From NCBI GenBank assembly GCA_038144425.1, contig JAYQNS010000004.1:620001-684000 (forward strand): DNA of 64,000 nt. The letters run 5' to 3'. This DNA is from Salivita marina. GTDB taxonomy: Bacteria; Pseudomonadota; Gammaproteobacteria; Pseudomonadales; Azotimanducaceae. This document shows, in pieces, positions 35,941 through 45,314 of this stretch (within the stretch, counting starts at the first letter, position 1; every line of letters begins with the position of its first letter). The position numbers and the translations under genes are program-made. A model generated the notes under the pieces. The model worked only from the letters and a program-made list of their open reading frames with translations, did no database searches and had not been told where the DNA came from.

Positions 35941-37236
35941 CTAGGCGTCAAAGGGATCCCGAAGCACGATGGTTTGGGCGCGGTCCGGGCCCGTGGAAAT
36001 GATGTCGATGGGCGCCCCTACCGTTTCCTCGATACACTTTAAATAGGCTCGAGCGTTCGCAGGCAAGTCTTCCAGGCGCCTCGCGCCCACGGTGGATTCG
36101 GACCAGCCCGGGAGGTCTTCGTAGACGGGCACGATGCGGTCATAGCCCTCGGCCCCGGAGGGTGCCGGCGTGGCATCCCCGCCCTGATCCTGATAGCCCA
36201 CACAGACCCGGATCGTCTCTAGGCCATCAAGCACGTCAAGCTTAGTAAGGCACAGGCCAGAAATCGAGTTGATCCGAATCGCTTGGCGCAGGGCCACGGC
36301 GTCGAACCAGCCACAGCGCCGCGCCCGGCCCGTGGTGGACCCAAACTCGTTGCCACGCTCCGCGAGGCGCACGCCAACATCGTCAAAGAGCTCCGTAGGG
36401 AAAGGCCCGGAACCGACCCGGGTGGCATAGGCCTTGGTGATCCCGAGAATATAATCGAGGTAGAGGGGCCCAAAGCCGCTCCCCACCGCTGTACCGCCGG
36501 CGGTGGTATTTGACGAGGTGACAAAGGGGTAGGTGCCAAGGTCGATATCCAGCAGCGCCCCCTGCGCACCCTCAAACAGGATATGGTCCCCCGCCAGGCG
36601 GCTCTGGTGGAGTAAATCGACCACGTCGGCGACGAGGGGCCGAATCTCTTCCCCCGCCTTCAGGGTGTCGTCGAGCACCTGCTGATAATCCACAGCTGGC
36701 GCCTTGTAGTACTCCGTGAGCACGAAGTTGTGATAATCCAGCACTTCCTTCAGCTGCTCCCCGAAGCGCACCTCGTTAAGCAGATCGCCTACCCGGAGCC
36801 CCCTGCGAGCGACCTTGTCCTCGTAGGCAGGGCCGATGCCCCGCCCCGTAGTACCAATCTTCGAGGCGCCGCGGCGGGCCTCCCGGGCCTGATCCAAGGC
36901 CACGTGGTAGGGAAGGATGAGGGGGCAGGCCGGGGACAGGTACAGCCGCTCCCGAGCCGGTACGCCCTGGGCCTCAAGAGTCCGCAGCTCCTGCAGGAAC
37001 GCCTCCGGCGCCAGCACCACGCCGTTGCCGATGAGGCAGGTCACGTGTTCTCGCAAAATCCCCGAGGGGATCAGATGAAGCACGGTTTTCTTGCCATCGA
37101 TGACCAGGGTGTGGCCCGCATTGTGGCCCCCCTGAAAGCGGGCAACGGCAGCGACATGCTCCGTTAGGAGATCAACCACCTTACCCTTTCCTTCGTCCCC
37201 CCACTGGGTTCCGATCACCACCACATTACGGCCCAT
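35941..37236 (-). CDS. purA: Adenylosuccinate synthetase
   Basis: A 431-residue GTP-dependent enzyme joining IMP and aspartate. Nucleotide loop GTQWGDEGKGKVVD starts at residue 8, GGHNAGHT carries the catalytic His, IGTTGRGIGPAYEDK and the TTAGGTAVGSGFGP region follow, and the guanine site is near ITKLDVLDG-like LTKLDVLDGLE. ATG 37236 is two bases from the hisZ stop; a more distal start at 37290 would overlap hisZ. Confidence 0.97.
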   Translation of the reverse strand: MGRNVVVIGTQWGDEGKGKVVDLLTEHVAAVARFQGGHNAGHTLVIDGKKTVLHLIPSGILREHVTCLIGNGVVLAPEAFLQELRTLEAQGVPARERLYLSPACPLILPYHVALDQAREARRGASKIGTTGRGIGPAYEDKVARRGLRVGDLLNEVRFGEQLKEVLDYHNFVLTEYYKAPAVDYQQVLDDTLKAGEEIRPLVADVVDLLHQSRLAGDHILFEGAQGALLDIDLGTYPFVTSSNTTAGGTAVGSGFGPLYLDYILGITKAYATRVGSGPFPTELFDDVGVRLAERGNEFGSTTGRARRCGWFDAVALRQAIRINSISGLCLTKLDVLDGLETIRVCVGYQDQGGDATPAPSGAEGYDRIVPVYEDLPGWSESTVGARRLEDLPANARAYLKCIEETVGAPIDIISTGPDRAQTIVLRDPFDA

Positions 37237-37238
37237 GG

Positions 37239-38435
37239 CTATTCCTCTTCCAACGCCAAAGGCGTCAAAGTCCAAGTGGATCCGTTCCATTGAAGGCGTG
37301 CGGAGCCCGCGCCCGGGCCCATCACCACTCGCACCCCTTCTGCCCGCAGGGACGCGACAGCTCCGGGCAGGGCCGCTCGGGCCTCCGCGCTGGGCGCCGA
37401 GGCGGGATCGGCGATGACCGGCACCTCGCCCGGCGGGCTCGCGCCCTCCGGCGCTAGGGCGAGCAAAGCGGCTAAATCGGCGTCAAAGCCCGTAGCCGGG
37501 CGAGCGCGGCCGAAGGCCCCGCCAATCGCATCATAGCGCCCGCCGCGGGCCACGGCGGACCCCTGTTGACCTGCGTAGGCGGAGAAAACGGCACCGGTGT
37601 GATAGGCATAGCCGTGCAGTTCAGCAAGATCGAAGGTGACCTGAAGCCCCGGGGCCCGCTCCGCGAGCGCCGAGGAGATGGCTCGAAGCTCCTCCAGAGC
37701 CTTCCCCAGCGCCGGGTGCAGGGGCGCAAGGATCTGCTCCGCGGTCTTCAATACGGACGCATCGCCATAAAGCTTTGGCAGTAGCTTCAGTGCGCTGGCC
37801 CAGGGATCCCCCACGGACACCAGGAGGCTGTCGAGATCCGCCGTGGCCTTGCGTTGAAGCGCATCGAATACGGCACGCTCCCGATCCTCGGGCAGCGCTG
37901 CGGCTTCGAGCAGGGCTCGGCAGAGGCCGACGTGCCCCAGCTCAAGCACCACCGGCCCCGCATCCACGGCTTCCAGCACCGCCCCCATGAGCGAGAGCAC
38001 CTCGGCGTCCCCCTCGGGGCCCGGCACGCCATAGAGTTCCGCCCCGACGCGCTCCGGCGTGCGGAAGGGGAACAGCCCCTCGGGGCGAGCGCGGAACACC
38101 GGGCCGGCGTAGCAAAGCCGCGCCGGGCCCGGCTGCTGGAGGCTGCGGGCATCGATGCGCGCCACCTGGGCCGTGATATCGGGACGCAAGCCCATCATGC
38201 GGCCCGTATACTGATCCACGACCTTGAAGGTTTGAAGATCGAGCTCGGCCCCACCGGCAACGGTGAGGGAATCCACAAACTCAAGGAGCGGTGGATCCAC
38301 GAGCTCAAAGCCCGCCAGATGGAAGAGATCAAGGAGAGCACGACGCAAGCGCTCCAGCGCCCGCGCTCGCGGCGGCAAGACTTCATCGACGCCCTCTGGC
38401 AGTAGCCAGCGGTCGCCGTCCGTGGGTTCGCCCAT
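37239..38435 (-). CDS. hisZ: ATP phosphoribosyltransferase regulatory subunit HisZ
   Basis: A 398-residue HisRS-like paralogue lacking aminoacylation residues, the regulatory partner of short-form HisG. It starts with DRWLLPEGVDEVLPPRA, has FKVVDQYTGRMMGLRPDITAQ in motif 2 position and ARGGRYDAIGGAFG near the C-terminus. The hflC-DUF2065-hisZ-purA order is conserved in gammaproteobacteria using the short HisG. Confidence 0.93.
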   Translation of the reverse strand: MGEPTDGDRWLLPEGVDEVLPPRARALERLRRALLDLFHLAGFELVDPPLLEFVDSLTVAGGAELDLQTFKVVDQYTGRMMGLRPDITAQVARIDARSLQQPGPARLCYAGPVFRARPEGLFPFRTPERVGAELYGVPGPEGDAEVLSLMGAVLEAVDAGPVVLELGHVGLCRALLEAAALPEDRERAVFDALQRKATADLDSLLVSVGDPWASALKLLPKLYGDASVLKTAEQILAPLHPALGKALEELRAISSALAERAPGLQVTFDLAELHGYAYHTGAVFSAYAGQQGSAVARGGRYDAIGGAFGRARPATGFDADLAALLALAPEGASPPGEVPVIADPASAPSAEARAALPGAVASLRAEGVRVVMGPGAGSARLQWNGSTWTLTPLALEEE

Positions 38436-38470
38436 GCTTTTCTTTCCTATCCGTGAGGCAGAGCGCTGCC

Positions 38471-38653
38471 CTAGCGCACCGAATACAACAGCAAGAGCCC
38501 CAGGGCCATGCTCACTAAACCCACCCGGCGCAAGGCCGCGTCGTCACTGTCCAGCATCCGAAGCATGCCCCGACGCCAAAGGGCCGGGGCTGCGAAGGGC
38601 AGCAGACCCTCTAAAACCAACACCAAGCTCAGCGCTGTCAACAGCGCTTCCAC
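38471..38653 (-). CDS. DUF2065 small membrane protein
   Basis: A 60-residue protein with two predicted membrane helices (residues 4-24 and 43-58) joined by a loop rich in charged residues (RRGMLRMLDSDDAALRRVG). It is the YjeT-like DUF2065 family always found next to hflC. Its function is unknown; it sits seven bases after hflC. Confidence 0.9.
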   Translation of the reverse strand: MEALLTALSLVLVLEGLLPFAAPALWRRGMLRMLDSDDAALRRVGLVSMALGLLLLYSVR

Positions 38654-38659
38654 CGGGGA

Positions 38660-39535
38660 TTAATCCTTGCCGTCGTTCGCGCCGAGATACTTGAAGAAGT
38701 CGCTGCTCGGATCAAGTACCAAAACGTCGTCCTTGCCGGAAAAGGCTCGACGATAGGCATTTAGGCTCCGAGTGAATTCGTAGAACTCCGGATCGGCGTT
38801 GAAAGCCTCGGCATAGGTCGCCGTAGCCCGAGCGTCTCCTTCCCCCCGAATTTCCTCAGCGGTTTTCTCGGCGTCAGCGCGAATCACTACAGCCTGGCGC
38901 TCCGCGTCGGCGCGGATCCCCTGGGCCATCTCCCGGCCCCGAGCCCGATGCTCCCGAGCGAGTACTTCCCGCTCCGCGCTCATGCGCTGGAACACGGAAC
39001 TGCTCACATCCCCGGGTAGCTCGATACGCTTCACGCGCACGTCGATGACCTCAACGCCAAATTCCGTTTGCATCACCTCGGAGAGGCTCGCGGTAAGGTT
39101 GTCCATGAGCTCATCGCGCTGCCCCGAAACCACCTCGTAGACATCGCGACGGGAAAACTCATTCCGGAGCCCCGTGCGCACCCGCTCGGCAAGGCGGTCC
39201 GAGGCGTTTCGCTCATCCCCGGAGGTGGCCGTGTAGTACAGGGCCACATCCTTGATCCGCCACTTGACGTAGGAATCGACGTTCAGGGGCTTCTTATCGA
39301 CGGTGAAGTAGCGCTGGGTTTCCGAATCCAGCGTGAGGATACGGCCGTCGAAGCGCTTGACCTCATCAGCGAAAGGCATTTTGAAATGGAGCCCCGGGGC
39401 GATATCCGCCGTCTCCAAGGCCCCAAAGCGCAGCAGCACGGCGCGCTCCGTTTCCTTCATCACGAATACCGCGTCGGTGGCGAGGGAAAAGAGAATCACA
39501 CCAATAACGGTGAGCAGCGTTGCACGGGTAGACAT
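38660..39535 (-). CDS. hflC: Protease modulator HflC
   Basis: A 291-residue SPFH/Band 7 protein anchored by one N-terminal membrane segment (about residues 6-24). The SPFH core (ERAVLLRFGALETADIAPGLHFKMPF) and coiled-coil with AERQAVVIRADAEKTAEEIRGEGDA are typical. HflC with HflK forms a large cage around FtsH and limits its proteolysis. The ATG overlaps the hflK stop by one base. Confidence 0.95.
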   Translation of the reverse strand: MSTRATLLTVIGVILFSLATDAVFVMKETERAVLLRFGALETADIAPGLHFKMPFADEVKRFDGRILTLDSETQRYFTVDKKPLNVDSYVKWRIKDVALYYTATSGDERNASDRLAERVRTGLRNEFSRRDVYEVVSGQRDELMDNLTASLSEVMQTEFGVEVIDVRVKRIELPGDVSSSVFQRMSAEREVLAREHRARGREMAQGIRADAERQAVVIRADAEKTAEEIRGEGDARATATYAEAFNADPEFYEFTRSLNAYRRAFSGKDDVLVLDPSSDFFKYLGANDGKD

Positions 39536-40695
39536 TAGCGGGGCCTCCGAGAGCTGCCATTATTGCTTCGTGCCTCAAGTTCTCGCAGCACGGCGTCCGT
39601 CAGCTGGTCCACGGTGCTCTGGGAAGGCCGCACACCGCCCCCGGGGGCAGCCGAATCCCGGCCCTGCATGATTTTATCGAGGGGCAGGTACAGCATCTGG
39701 TTTCCGCCCTGCACATCGAGGAGCACCTTGCTCGTCCGCCCAAGCACCTCTTCCATGGCGTCGATGTAGAGGCGATCCCGGGTGACGTCCTTAGCCTGGC
39801 GGTATTCGCCCAGAAGCGCAGTAAAGCGGGAGGCCTCACCTTCGGACCGAGCCACCACCTCGTCTCGGTAGGCATTGGCCTGTTCGATAATTCGCTGGGC
39901 GTCTCCGCGGGCCTCCGGAACCACCTGCTCGGCGTACGCGTTGGCTTCGTTGATGAAGCGCTCTTCATCTTCCCGAGCCTTTTGTACGTCATCAAAAGCT
40001 GCTTCCACTTCCCGCGGTGGCGCCCCCCGATCAAGGTTCACGGAACGCACGCTCATGCCCGTGCCGTAAACGTTGAGGTAGACCTGAAGCCGCTCCTGCA
40101 CCGTAGCCGCCATGGCTTCCCGACCCTGGCCGATGACGTCATCCATGGTGGAGGACCCCACGACGTGGCGGAGGGCGCTCTCCGTCGCCTGCTTGAGGCT
40201 CTCCCGAGGCTCCCGCACGTTCACTACATAGGCCACGGGATCGGCGATGCGGTACTGGACCGTCAAGCTGACGTCGACGATGTTTTGATCTTCCGTGAGC
40301 ATTTGCGCCTGGTGCTCTTCCACGAACACGCGAGTGGTGTTCACGGGAACCACGGAATCCACACCCAGAGGGCGCCAGCGCAGACCCGGTTGCATGACCT
40401 CGTTTTGCACCGCGCCGAAGCGGAACACCACGCCCCGCTCCTGCTCATCGAGGGTATAGAAACCCCCAACGGCGTAGAGGGCGAGCAGAACGCCGGCCAC
40501 CAGGGCCACGGCCTTAGCGCCAAAGCCCCCAGCGCCGCCGCGACCACCGGAGCCACCGCCGCCACCAAAGAGGCCGCCCAGCTGGCTCTGCAGCTTGCGG
40601 AAGGCTTCGTCTAAATCTGGGGGGCCTTGATCGCCGCCGCGACCCCCACCCCAGGGATCCTGCTGGCGACCACCGCCGGGCTCATTCCAAGACAT
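39535..40695 (-). CDS. hflK: FtsH protease activity modulator HflK
   Basis: A 386-residue partner of HflC. The glycine-rich N-terminus (MSWNEPGGGRQQDPWGGG) and Gly-rich stretch before the membrane segment (about residues 67-87) are typical of HflK, followed by the SPFH domain (DEQERGVVFRFGAVQNEVMQPGLRW). ATG 40695 has GGAG seven bases upstream; in-frame starts at 40707 and 40848 are less likely. Confidence 0.95.
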   Translation of the reverse strand: MSWNEPGGGRQQDPWGGGRGGDQGPPDLDEAFRKLQSQLGGLFGGGGGSGGRGGAGGFGAKAVALVAGVLLALYAVGGFYTLDEQERGVVFRFGAVQNEVMQPGLRWRPLGVDSVVPVNTTRVFVEEHQAQMLTEDQNIVDVSLTVQYRIADPVAYVVNVREPRESLKQATESALRHVVGSSTMDDVIGQGREAMAATVQERLQVYLNVYGTGMSVRSVNLDRGAPPREVEAAFDDVQKAREDEERFINEANAYAEQVVPEARGDAQRIIEQANAYRDEVVARSEGEASRFTALLGEYRQAKDVTRDRLYIDAMEEVLGRTSKVLLDVQGGNQMLYLPLDKIMQGRDSAAPGGGVRPSQSTVDQLTDAVLRELEARSNNGSSRRPR

Positions 40696-40834
40696 CCGAT
40701 GCTCCATTGCCGTCTGCGCTTGCGAAGACGCGCTACCCCGAGAGGATGCGCAAACGCCCGTGAGAAAAAGGTTTTCACTCCGTATCCGTTGCATTCTAGG
40801 GAGCCCCCTAGGCCGCTGCAAGGCAAGGGGCGCC

Positions 40835-42061
40835 CTAGGTGGGCTCAAAGCGGAGCCCCTCCGCCGTCAGGCGCTCCAAAGCGTCACGAGGCAGGCGAAG
40901 CGCAAGGGAAATCTGCCCCTCGGCGCCAAAGACCTCGTCTTCGACCCAGCCTTTCTGGTGGAGTTCCGCGCGCAGGCGCCCTGCCTCCGGGGGCAGGGTG
41001 CCCCGGCCCCGAATCGATCCGCCCAGGGCCTTACCCAGCTCCGTCGCCAAGGCGTCGAAAATCAGCCCGAAACCCCGCTCATCAGCGGCAGACACGCGCA
41101 CCGTGGGCGGCGCTTCCCGGCGCGTCTGAGCGCGGGGCTCCCGGTCCTCGGTCAGGTCGATCTTGTTGTGGATCTCGATGCGCGGCACCCGGCTCGCGCC
41201 AAGCTCCTCGAGCACGGCCAGCACCTCGGCCCGCTTGTCCTCCCAACCCGGATCAGCGATGTCGATCACCAACAGCAGTACATCGGCCTCCGACACCTCC
41301 TCCAGGGTGGCCTTGAAAGCTTCCACGAGGCGGTGAGGCAAGCGACGCACAAAACCCACGGTGTCCGCGAGCACCGCGGGGCCGAGCCCGGGAATGGCCA
41401 GGCGGCGCAGCGTTGGGTCGAGGGTCGCGAACAGTTGATCCGCGGCCAGCACCGAGGCCTCCGCGAGCGCGTTAAAGAGGGTGGATTTCCCCGAGTTGGT
41501 GTAGCCCACGAGCGCCACAGAGGGCACGCGGCGGCGCTGCCGCGCTCGGCGGCTCTGGGCCCGCTGAGCTCGGACGTCGGCGAGGCGCCGCTTCACCTGG
41601 CCAATGCGCGTGCGCACCATGCGCTGATCAAGCTCAAGCTGCGTTTCCCCGGCCCCACGCATGCCGATCCCGCCCTTCTGCCGATCCAGGTGGGTCCAGC
41701 CGCGCACCAGGCGCGTCGACAAATGGTCCAGCTGGGCGAGCTCCACCTGAAGCTTCCCTTCGTGGGTGCGGGCCCGCTGAGCGAAGATATCTAGGATCAG
41801 GCCAGTGCGCGATAGCACCCGGGCCTGCACGAGCGCCTCGAGGTTCCGCTCCTGGGCTGGGGACAGGTCTTGGTCGAAGATCACCAGATCGGCCTCGAGG
41901 ACCTTCACCTGATCCCGGAGCGCCTCCGCGCGACCCGATCCGAGAAAGGTGCGCCGATCGGGCTGGCGCCGCTTCGCCGACTCCAGGGCCAGCACCTCGG
42001 CGCCGGCGGCCCGGGCAAGCTCAAGAAATTCCTCCGGTTCCGGGTCCGGCTCCCCTTCCAA
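40835..42061 (-). CDS. hflX: Ribosome-associated GTPase HflX; start codon uncertain
   Basis: A GTPase that splits stalled 70S ribosomes. The N-terminal HflX domain includes DQDLSPAQERNLE, SRTGLILDIFAQRARTHEGK and QKGGIGMRGAGETQLE; G1 is VGYTNSGKST, G3 DTVGFVRRLPH and G4 NKID. The interval given starts at TTG 42061, but family similarity extends upstream as FFEREAGGERALLVSVAL to about 42112, with no ATG, GTG or TTG before it; the best placed codon is ATC at 42124, 12 bases after the hfq stop codon, preceded by GGGCGCGAG. Either an AUC start or a base error is implied. Confidence 0.93.
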   Translation of the reverse strand: MEGEPDPEPEEFLELARAAGAEVLALESAKRRQPDRRTFLGSGRAEALRDQVKVLEADLVIFDQDLSPAQERNLEALVQARVLSRTGLILDIFAQRARTHEGKLQVELAQLDHLSTRLVRGWTHLDRQKGGIGMRGAGETQLELDQRMVRTRIGQVKRRLADVRAQRAQSRRARQRRRVPSVALVGYTNSGKSTLFNALAEASVLAADQLFATLDPTLRRLAIPGLGPAVLADTVGFVRRLPHRLVEAFKATLEEVSEADVLLLVIDIADPGWEDKRAEVLAVLEELGASRVPRIEIHNKIDLTEDREPRAQTRREAPPTVRVSAADERGFGLIFDALATELGKALGGSIRGRGTLPPEAGRLRAELHQKGWVEDEVFGAEGQISLALRLPRDALERLTAEGLRFEPT

Positions 42062-42138
42062 GGCAACAGAGACCAGCAGGGCGCGTTCTCCGCCCGCTTC
42101 CCGTTCAAAAAAGAGGTTGGCGATGGTGGTCTCGCGCC

Positions 42139-42393
42139 CTAGCTGGGCGTGCCCCCCTTATCGTCGCCGCCACCCGCCCCGGGCATGCGCACATTCTTCG
42201 AGGGCACCACGGTGGAAATGGCGTGCTTATAAACCATCTGGCTCACGGTGTTCTTCAAAAGCACCACGAACTGATCGAAGGATTCAATCTGCCCCTGAAG
42301 CTTGATGCCGTTCACCAGGTAGACGGAGACGGGGATGCGCTCTTTCCGTAGCGCATTTAGAAACGGATCCTGAAGGGATTGCCCTTTGGACAT
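42139..42393 (-). CDS. hfq: RNA chaperone Hfq
   Basis: An 84-residue Sm-like hexameric RNA chaperone. The N-terminal KGQSLQDPFLNALRKERIPV and the Sm2 motif YKHAISTV are near-identical to other gammaproteobacterial Hfq, followed by a short Gly/Asp-rich tail. It lies between miaA and hflX as usual. The 103 bp upstream, to the miaA stop, hold no gene and may carry a promoter. Confidence 0.98.
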   Translation of the reverse strand: MSKGQSLQDPFLNALRKERIPVSVYLVNGIKLQGQIESFDQFVVLLKNTVSQMVYKHAISTVVPSKNVRMPGAGGGDDKGGTPS

Positions 42394-42496
42394 CGGTGGG
42401 GCTCCTAGGCGTAGCGCTTAAGACAACAGCAAGCGCCAAAGGTGGGGAGTAAAGCTTTCGACCACATTGAAATCATGGGGCCCGCCCCGAGGGAAT

Positions 42497-43438
42497 TCAA
42501 GGGCGGTGGAAGGCCTTTGCCAGGCTGGAGACCGACGGCAGAGCGAAATCTGCACCAAGGGGCAGGCGCTCTAGCCCATCCCAGCCCCGGAGCCAGGTCA
42601 GCTGGCGCCGAGCCAGCTGCCGGGTGGCGGCAAGCCCCGCCGCCCGCGCCGCCTCGAAGGACAGGGTCCCATCTAAGTGGGCAAACCACTGCGGGTAGCC
42701 CACGGCGCGCAGGGCCGGCAACGCCGGAGACAGATCGCCCCGGGCACGCAGCAACTCCGCTTCCTCCAGCCAGCCCGCAGCGATCATGGCGTCGAAGCGC
42801 GTCTCGATACGGGCGTGGAGTACCGCCCGATCCTCGGGCCAAAGGCCAAAGCATTGAAGGGAAAAGCCGTCTTCCTCAAGGGGCCGCACCACCGGACGAT
42901 CCCAGAGTACGCTTGCCCGCTCCCCGCTGGCATCCATGATTTCCAGAGCCCGGAGTACGCGCCGAGGGTTCTTCAAATCAATGCGCCGAGCGGCATCCGG
43001 GTCCTGGGCCCGCAGGGCTTCGATGAGCGCCGAGAGCCCCTCCGCCGCCAGCCGGTCCTCGAGGGCCGCGCGGAAAGCAGGGCGAGCCTCTGGGAGCTCC
43101 GCGAGCCCCTCCTGCAAAGCGCGGAAATAGAGCATGGTCCCGCCCACGAGCAGCGGGATGCGTCCCGCCACTCGGGCCCGCGCCATAGCAGACCGGGCAT
43201 CGGTGAGGAAATCGGCCACCGAATAGGGGTCCGCGGGGTCGCGAATATCAATGAGCTCATGGGGATAGGCGGCGAGCTCCGCTGCCGTGGGCTGTGCCGC
43301 GCCGACGGCCAAGCCTCGATAGACCAGGGTAGCGTCCACGCTAATGAGATGTACCGGGTAACGATCGGCAAGCGCAAAGGCAAGGGCCGTCTTCCCCACG
43401 GCAGTAGGCCCAAGCAAAGCGACGGCGGGCCAGGACAC
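42497..43438 (-). CDS. miaA: tRNA dimethylallyltransferase
   Basis: A 313-residue enzyme that prenylates A37 of tRNAs reading UNN codons, using DMAPP. The P-loop is LLGPTAVGKTALA; VDATLVYRGLAVG replaces the more common VDSALVYRGM, with Ala for Ser; GGTMLYFRALQEG and DLKNPRRVLRALEI follow. GTG 43438, one base past the mutL stop with GGGGG upstream, is the chosen start. Confidence 0.95.
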   Translation of the reverse strand: MSWPAVALLGPTAVGKTALAFALADRYPVHLISVDATLVYRGLAVGAAQPTAAELAAYPHELIDIRDPADPYSVADFLTDARSAMARARVAGRIPLLVGGTMLYFRALQEGLAELPEARPAFRAALEDRLAAEGLSALIEALRAQDPDAARRIDLKNPRRVLRALEIMDASGERASVLWDRPVVRPLEEDGFSLQCFGLWPEDRAVLHARIETRFDAMIAAGWLEEAELLRARGDLSPALPALRAVGYPQWFAHLDGTLSFEAARAAGLAATRQLARRQLTWLRGWDGLERLPLGADFALPSVSSLAKAFHRP

Positions 43439-43439
43439 G

Positions 43440-45311
43440 CTAGCGCCCCCGAAGGAAGAGACGATCAAGCTCCGGCAGACTTAAGGCCGCCCAGGTGGGG
43501 CGACCATGATTACACTGACCACTGCGCTCCGTGTGCTCCATGGACCGGAGCAGGGCGTTCATCTCGGCGAGGGTAAGCGTGCGGTTCGCCCGCACGCTGC
43601 CGTGGCAGGCCATGGTGGACAGGAGCGCGTCTTCCGCCGCCTGCACCCGAGCGGTGCTGCCCTCCGCTTGAAGATCGGCGAGCACGTCCCGCAGCAATTG
43701 CTCCACGTTGGCCTCCGCCAAAAGCGCCGGGACTTCCCGCACCAACAGCTGCCCCGGAGCGACGCGATCGACCCGCAGACCGAGCGCCTCCAAGGCGGCC
43801 CGCGCCTCCTGGGCGCGGTCCGCTTCCCCCTCGCTCACGGCCACGGCGACGGGCACCAGCAAGCGCTGGCTTCGCACCCCCTCCGCTTCCCGTCCCTCCT
43901 TCAGACCCTCGTAAGTAATACGTTCGTGGGCCGCGTGCATATCGACGAGGATCAGCCCGTCTTCGTTCTGAGCCAAAATATAGATGCCGTGAAGCTGAGC
44001 CAAGGCGTAGCCCAGGGGCGGTGGCCCCTCCTCCGATTCCGGAGGCAGGGTCGGTGCGCTGGCAGTAGGACCACCGGCCACGGGGGGAAAACCTCCGATG
44101 GGCTCAGCTCCGGCGCTGGCTAAACGCTCGTAAAGGGCGAGGGTGGCGCCGGAAGCCTGCGCGGACGCCCCAAACGCCAGAGCCCCCTGGGGCCGGGGCG
44201 AAGAGCCAGCCGGCGCCGAGCCAAAGGCTTGGCCCACCGTCCCATCGCCTTCGGGCGCCAGAGCAGGGGCTGGAGCGCCAAATACACTGCGCTTGGCCGC
44301 CAAGCGATGCTCCGGGCGCATATCGCTAATGGCGCGCTTCAAGGTCCCGAAAAGGAAATCATGAACCTGGCGCTGCTCGCGGAAGCGCACCTCGTGCTTG
44401 GTGGGGTGGACGTTCACATCCACCGCATCCGGGGGCAGATCCAGGAAGAGCACGAAAGCCGGATGGCGACCGTGGTACAGCACATCGCTGTAGGCCTGAC
44501 GCACAGCGTGGGCGATCACCCGATCCTTTACGGCTCGGCCGTTGACAAAAAAGTATTGGAGATCGGCCTGGCTCCGGGAAAAGGTGGGCTCGGCCACCCA
44601 GCCGTGGAGCCGCAGCCCGTCCCGGCTGCCATCTAAAGCAAAGGCCGCAGCCAGGAACGCCTCGCCGCAAATGGCGCCGACTCGCTCTAACTGCCGTTCC
44701 CCCGCCACGGCGGGGAAATGGCGGACCGCCTTCCCTGGGGTGTGAAGGACAAAGGTGACCTGCGGGTGGGCCAGGGCCAAGCGCCGAAGCACCTCATCGA
44801 TCCGAGTGCTTTCCGTGCGCTCGGTACGCAAAAATTTTCGCCGTGCTGGAGTGTTGAAGAAGAGCTCTTCCACATCGACGGTAGTGCCCACGGGGTGGGC
44901 CGCTGGATAGCAATCGACATTCTCGGCGTGCCCATTGACCACCAGGCGCCAGCCTTCCTCCGCATCGCGGTGGCGGGAGGTCAGGGTGACCCGGGCCACG
45001 GAGCAAATACTGGCCAGGGCCTCGCCGCGAAAACCGAGCGTACCCACGGCCTCGAGGTCCTGGAGCCGGGCGATCTTGCTGGTGGCGTGGCGCGCTACGG
45101 CCAGGGTGAGCTCGTGCTTGGGGATGCCCGCGCCATTGTCCCGAACCCGGAGGCGCCGTACGCCCCCCTCTTCCAGTTCCACCTCGATGCGGGTGGCCCC
45201 GGCGTCGATCGCGTTTTCCACCAGCTCCTTCAGCACGGATGCCGGCCGCTCGACCACTTCTCCGGCGGCGATCTGGTTCGCAAGCTGCGGCGGCAACAGG
45301 GCTATGGGCAC
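43440..45311 (-). CDS. mutL: DNA mismatch repair protein MutL
   Basis: A 623-residue MutL. The GHKL ATPase domain shows ELVENAIDAGATRIEV, DNGAGI and TSKI, then GFRGEALASICSVA. After a Pro/Ala-rich linker (about 340-430) the dimerisation domain has DMHAAHERITYE, a version of the endonuclease motif DQHA(X)2E(X)4E with Met for Gln, and a GQCNHGRPTW motif near the end. It may be a nicking type as in bacteria without MutH. The start is GTG at 45311. Confidence 0.96.
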   Translation of the reverse strand: MPIALLPPQLANQIAAGEVVERPASVLKELVENAIDAGATRIEVELEEGGVRRLRVRDNGAGIPKHELTLAVARHATSKIARLQDLEAVGTLGFRGEALASICSVARVTLTSRHRDAEEGWRLVVNGHAENVDCYPAAHPVGTTVDVEELFFNTPARRKFLRTERTESTRIDEVLRRLALAHPQVTFVLHTPGKAVRHFPAVAGERQLERVGAICGEAFLAAAFALDGSRDGLRLHGWVAEPTFSRSQADLQYFFVNGRAVKDRVIAHAVRQAYSDVLYHGRHPAFVLFLDLPPDAVDVNVHPTKHEVRFREQRQVHDFLFGTLKRAISDMRPEHRLAAKRSVFGAPAPALAPEGDGTVGQAFGSAPAGSSPRPQGALAFGASAQASGATLALYERLASAGAEPIGGFPPVAGGPTASAPTLPPESEEGPPPLGYALAQLHGIYILAQNEDGLILVDMHAAHERITYEGLKEGREAEGVRSQRLLVPVAVAVSEGEADRAQEARAALEALGLRVDRVAPGQLLVREVPALLAEANVEQLLRDVLADLQAEGSTARVQAAEDALLSTMACHGSVRANRTLTLAEMNALLRSMEHTERSGQCNHGRPTWAALSLPELDRLFLRGR

Positions 45312-45314
45312 GGC

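Noticed and set aside
40760..41794. 344-codon plus-strand frame opposite hflX
   Set aside because: Antisense to a strongly conserved GTPase.
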